Of a stretch of DNA of 64,000 nt, positions 63,467 through 64,000 are shown in pieces. A program made the position numbers and the translations under genes. The notes beneath the pieces were generated by a model that was not told where the DNA came from, searched no databases, and saw only the letters and a program-made list of their open reading frames with translations. This stretch comes from Cyanobium sp. ATX 6F1 (lineage in GTDB: Bacteria > Cyanobacteriota > Cyanobacteriia > PCC-6307 > Cyanobiaceae). Location: positions 1-64,000 of the forward strand of contig NZ_JAGQCS010000005.1 in NCBI RefSeq assembly GCF_024346315.1, written 5' to 3'. The number at the start of each line of letters is the position of its first letter. Position 1 is the first letter of the stretch.

Positions 63467-64000
63467 TCAACCTCCTCTGAGCACGGCCCAGGCGAAGGCT
63501 GGCAGCGAAAGCATCCGTCGCCAGCGGGTGGGTTCCTTCAGCAACCGGTAGAGCCATTCGATGTGCAGAGCTCCCATCCAGGCGGGGGCTCTTTTTTTAT
63601 GACCAGACCAGACATCAAAGCTGCCGCCGACCCCCATCCACAGGCCGGGCTGACCCTGATGCAGCCTCTGGACCCAGAGTTCCTGACGGGGCACCCCAAG
63701 GGCCGCCAGCACCAGGTCGGGCCGGGCTGCCAACAGCTCCCGCTCCAGGGCGGGCCAGGCTTCCTCGGGCTGGTAGCCATGGAGCGCAGCGGTCAGTCGC
63801 AACGACGGCCAGCGCTCCAGCAGCTGCCGTTTCAAGGCCGCCATCACCTCGGGACTGGCCCCCACCAGGGCCACGGACCAGCCCACCTCAGCGGCATGGA
63901 CGAGCAGGGCGTGGGCCAGCTCGATGCCCGGGCTGCGCCGCACCCTGAGGCCCTGACGCCCCAGGGCCCAGACCACCCCCGCCCCATCGGGAATCACCAG
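63467..64000 (-). CDS. WecG/TagA/CpsF-family glycosyltransferase, 5' end outside
   Basis: At least 177 residues of a GT26 transferase that adds N-acetylmannosamine(uronate) or similar to a lipid-linked sugar. Marks are VIPDGAGVVWALGRQGLRVR (UDP-sugar Asp-Gly), VALVGASPEVMAALKRQLLERWP, PDLVLAALGVPRQELWVQRL and VGGSFDVWSGHKKRAPAWMGALHIEWLYRLLKEP. The frame is open at base 64000 (Leu-Val-Ile), so the start lies beyond the window and the GTG near 63997 is internal. The WecA-like gene at 48-49 kb could supply its substrate. Confidence 0.92.
   Translation of the reverse strand: MVIPDGAGVVWALGRQGLRVRRSPGIELAHALLVHAAEVGWSVALVGASPEVMAALKRQLLERWPSLRLTAALHGYQPEEAWPALERELLAARPDLVLAALGVPRQELWVQRLHQGQPGLWMGVGGSFDVWSGHKKRAPAWMGALHIEWLYRLLKEPTRWRRMLSLPAFAWAVLRGG

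Overview
The window is a stretch of GC-rich cyanobacterial chromosome. Photosystem II genes (psbA, psbO, psbH, psbN, psbI, psbK), CrtR carotenoid hydroxylase, NtcA, an IctB-type membrane protein and many cyanobacteria-only families (DUF565/Ycf20, Ycf66, DUF2555, DUF3146, DUF3155, DUF3177, DUF3181, DUF3084, DUF3769, DUF1997, DUF4079) identify it. The order psbA-aroC-eda-ftsH-sat-psbO-coaBC ... ntcA ... psbH/psbN ... sfsA-ispH-purH ... cobS-tgt-psbK is, as I remember it, the conserved backbone of picocyanobacteria. High GC, a tRNA-Ala with a CGC anticodon and free use of GTG/TTG starts fit a Cyanobium-like or freshwater/coastal Synechococcus better than Prochlorococcus. That assignment is inference.

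Layout. 1-7.4 kb: 3' end of psbA with its terminator, aroC, a broken histone-H1-like gene, eda, ftsH, sat, psbO. 7.5-16 kb: coaBC-DUF2555, tRNA-Ala, a stand-alone PCP_red domain gene missed by simple ORF calling, Ycf20-like, pyrB-mpg, DUF6165, a tiny membrane protein, DUF6679, a creatininase-family protein, gatC, crtR, tRNA-Leu, Ycf66. 16.6-31 kb: ileS, DUF3177 with a small partner, FIST-trmB-ictB-BadF-type kinase, glmM, lytic transglycosylase, NIL/ferredoxin protein, thioredoxin-like protein, thyX. 31-37.5 kb: secreted nuclease, dcd, CobO-like protein, ntcA with a recognisable NtcA-type promoter, DUF3084-YqgF-like pair, and psbH-tatA-pth-DUF3146, with psbN divergent from psbH. 37.5-49 kb: GH38 alpha-mannosidase, psbI, a large LptD/DUF3769 outer-membrane protein, a pentapeptide protein, leuD-leuC, cinA, WecA-like transferase. 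49-64 kb: glyA, tRNA-Arg, small cyanobacterial proteins, murJ, sfsA, an ammonium-transporter C-terminal remnant, ispH, DUF1997, DUF4079, purH, an esterase, DUF3155, a soluble histidine kinase, cobS, tgt, psbK and a WecG/TagA-type transferase cut by the window end.

The content is mostly housekeeping: PSII assembly and repair, amino-acid, nucleotide and cobalamin metabolism, tRNA processing and cell envelope (glmM, WecA, MurJ, transglycosylase, LptD-like). I see no prophage, transposase, CRISPR array or defence island, and I do not claim a new multi-gene system. The most informative oddities are the H1-like gene split at a homopolymer, an apparent amt deletion scar between sfsA and ispH, a PagL-like barrel inside the LptD-like protein, a CobO relative without its P-loop, a 26-bp perfect palindrome spanning two convergent stop codons, genes whose family N-terminus lies upstream of any ATG/GTG/TTG, and a structured 367-nt intergenic region before the histidine kinase.
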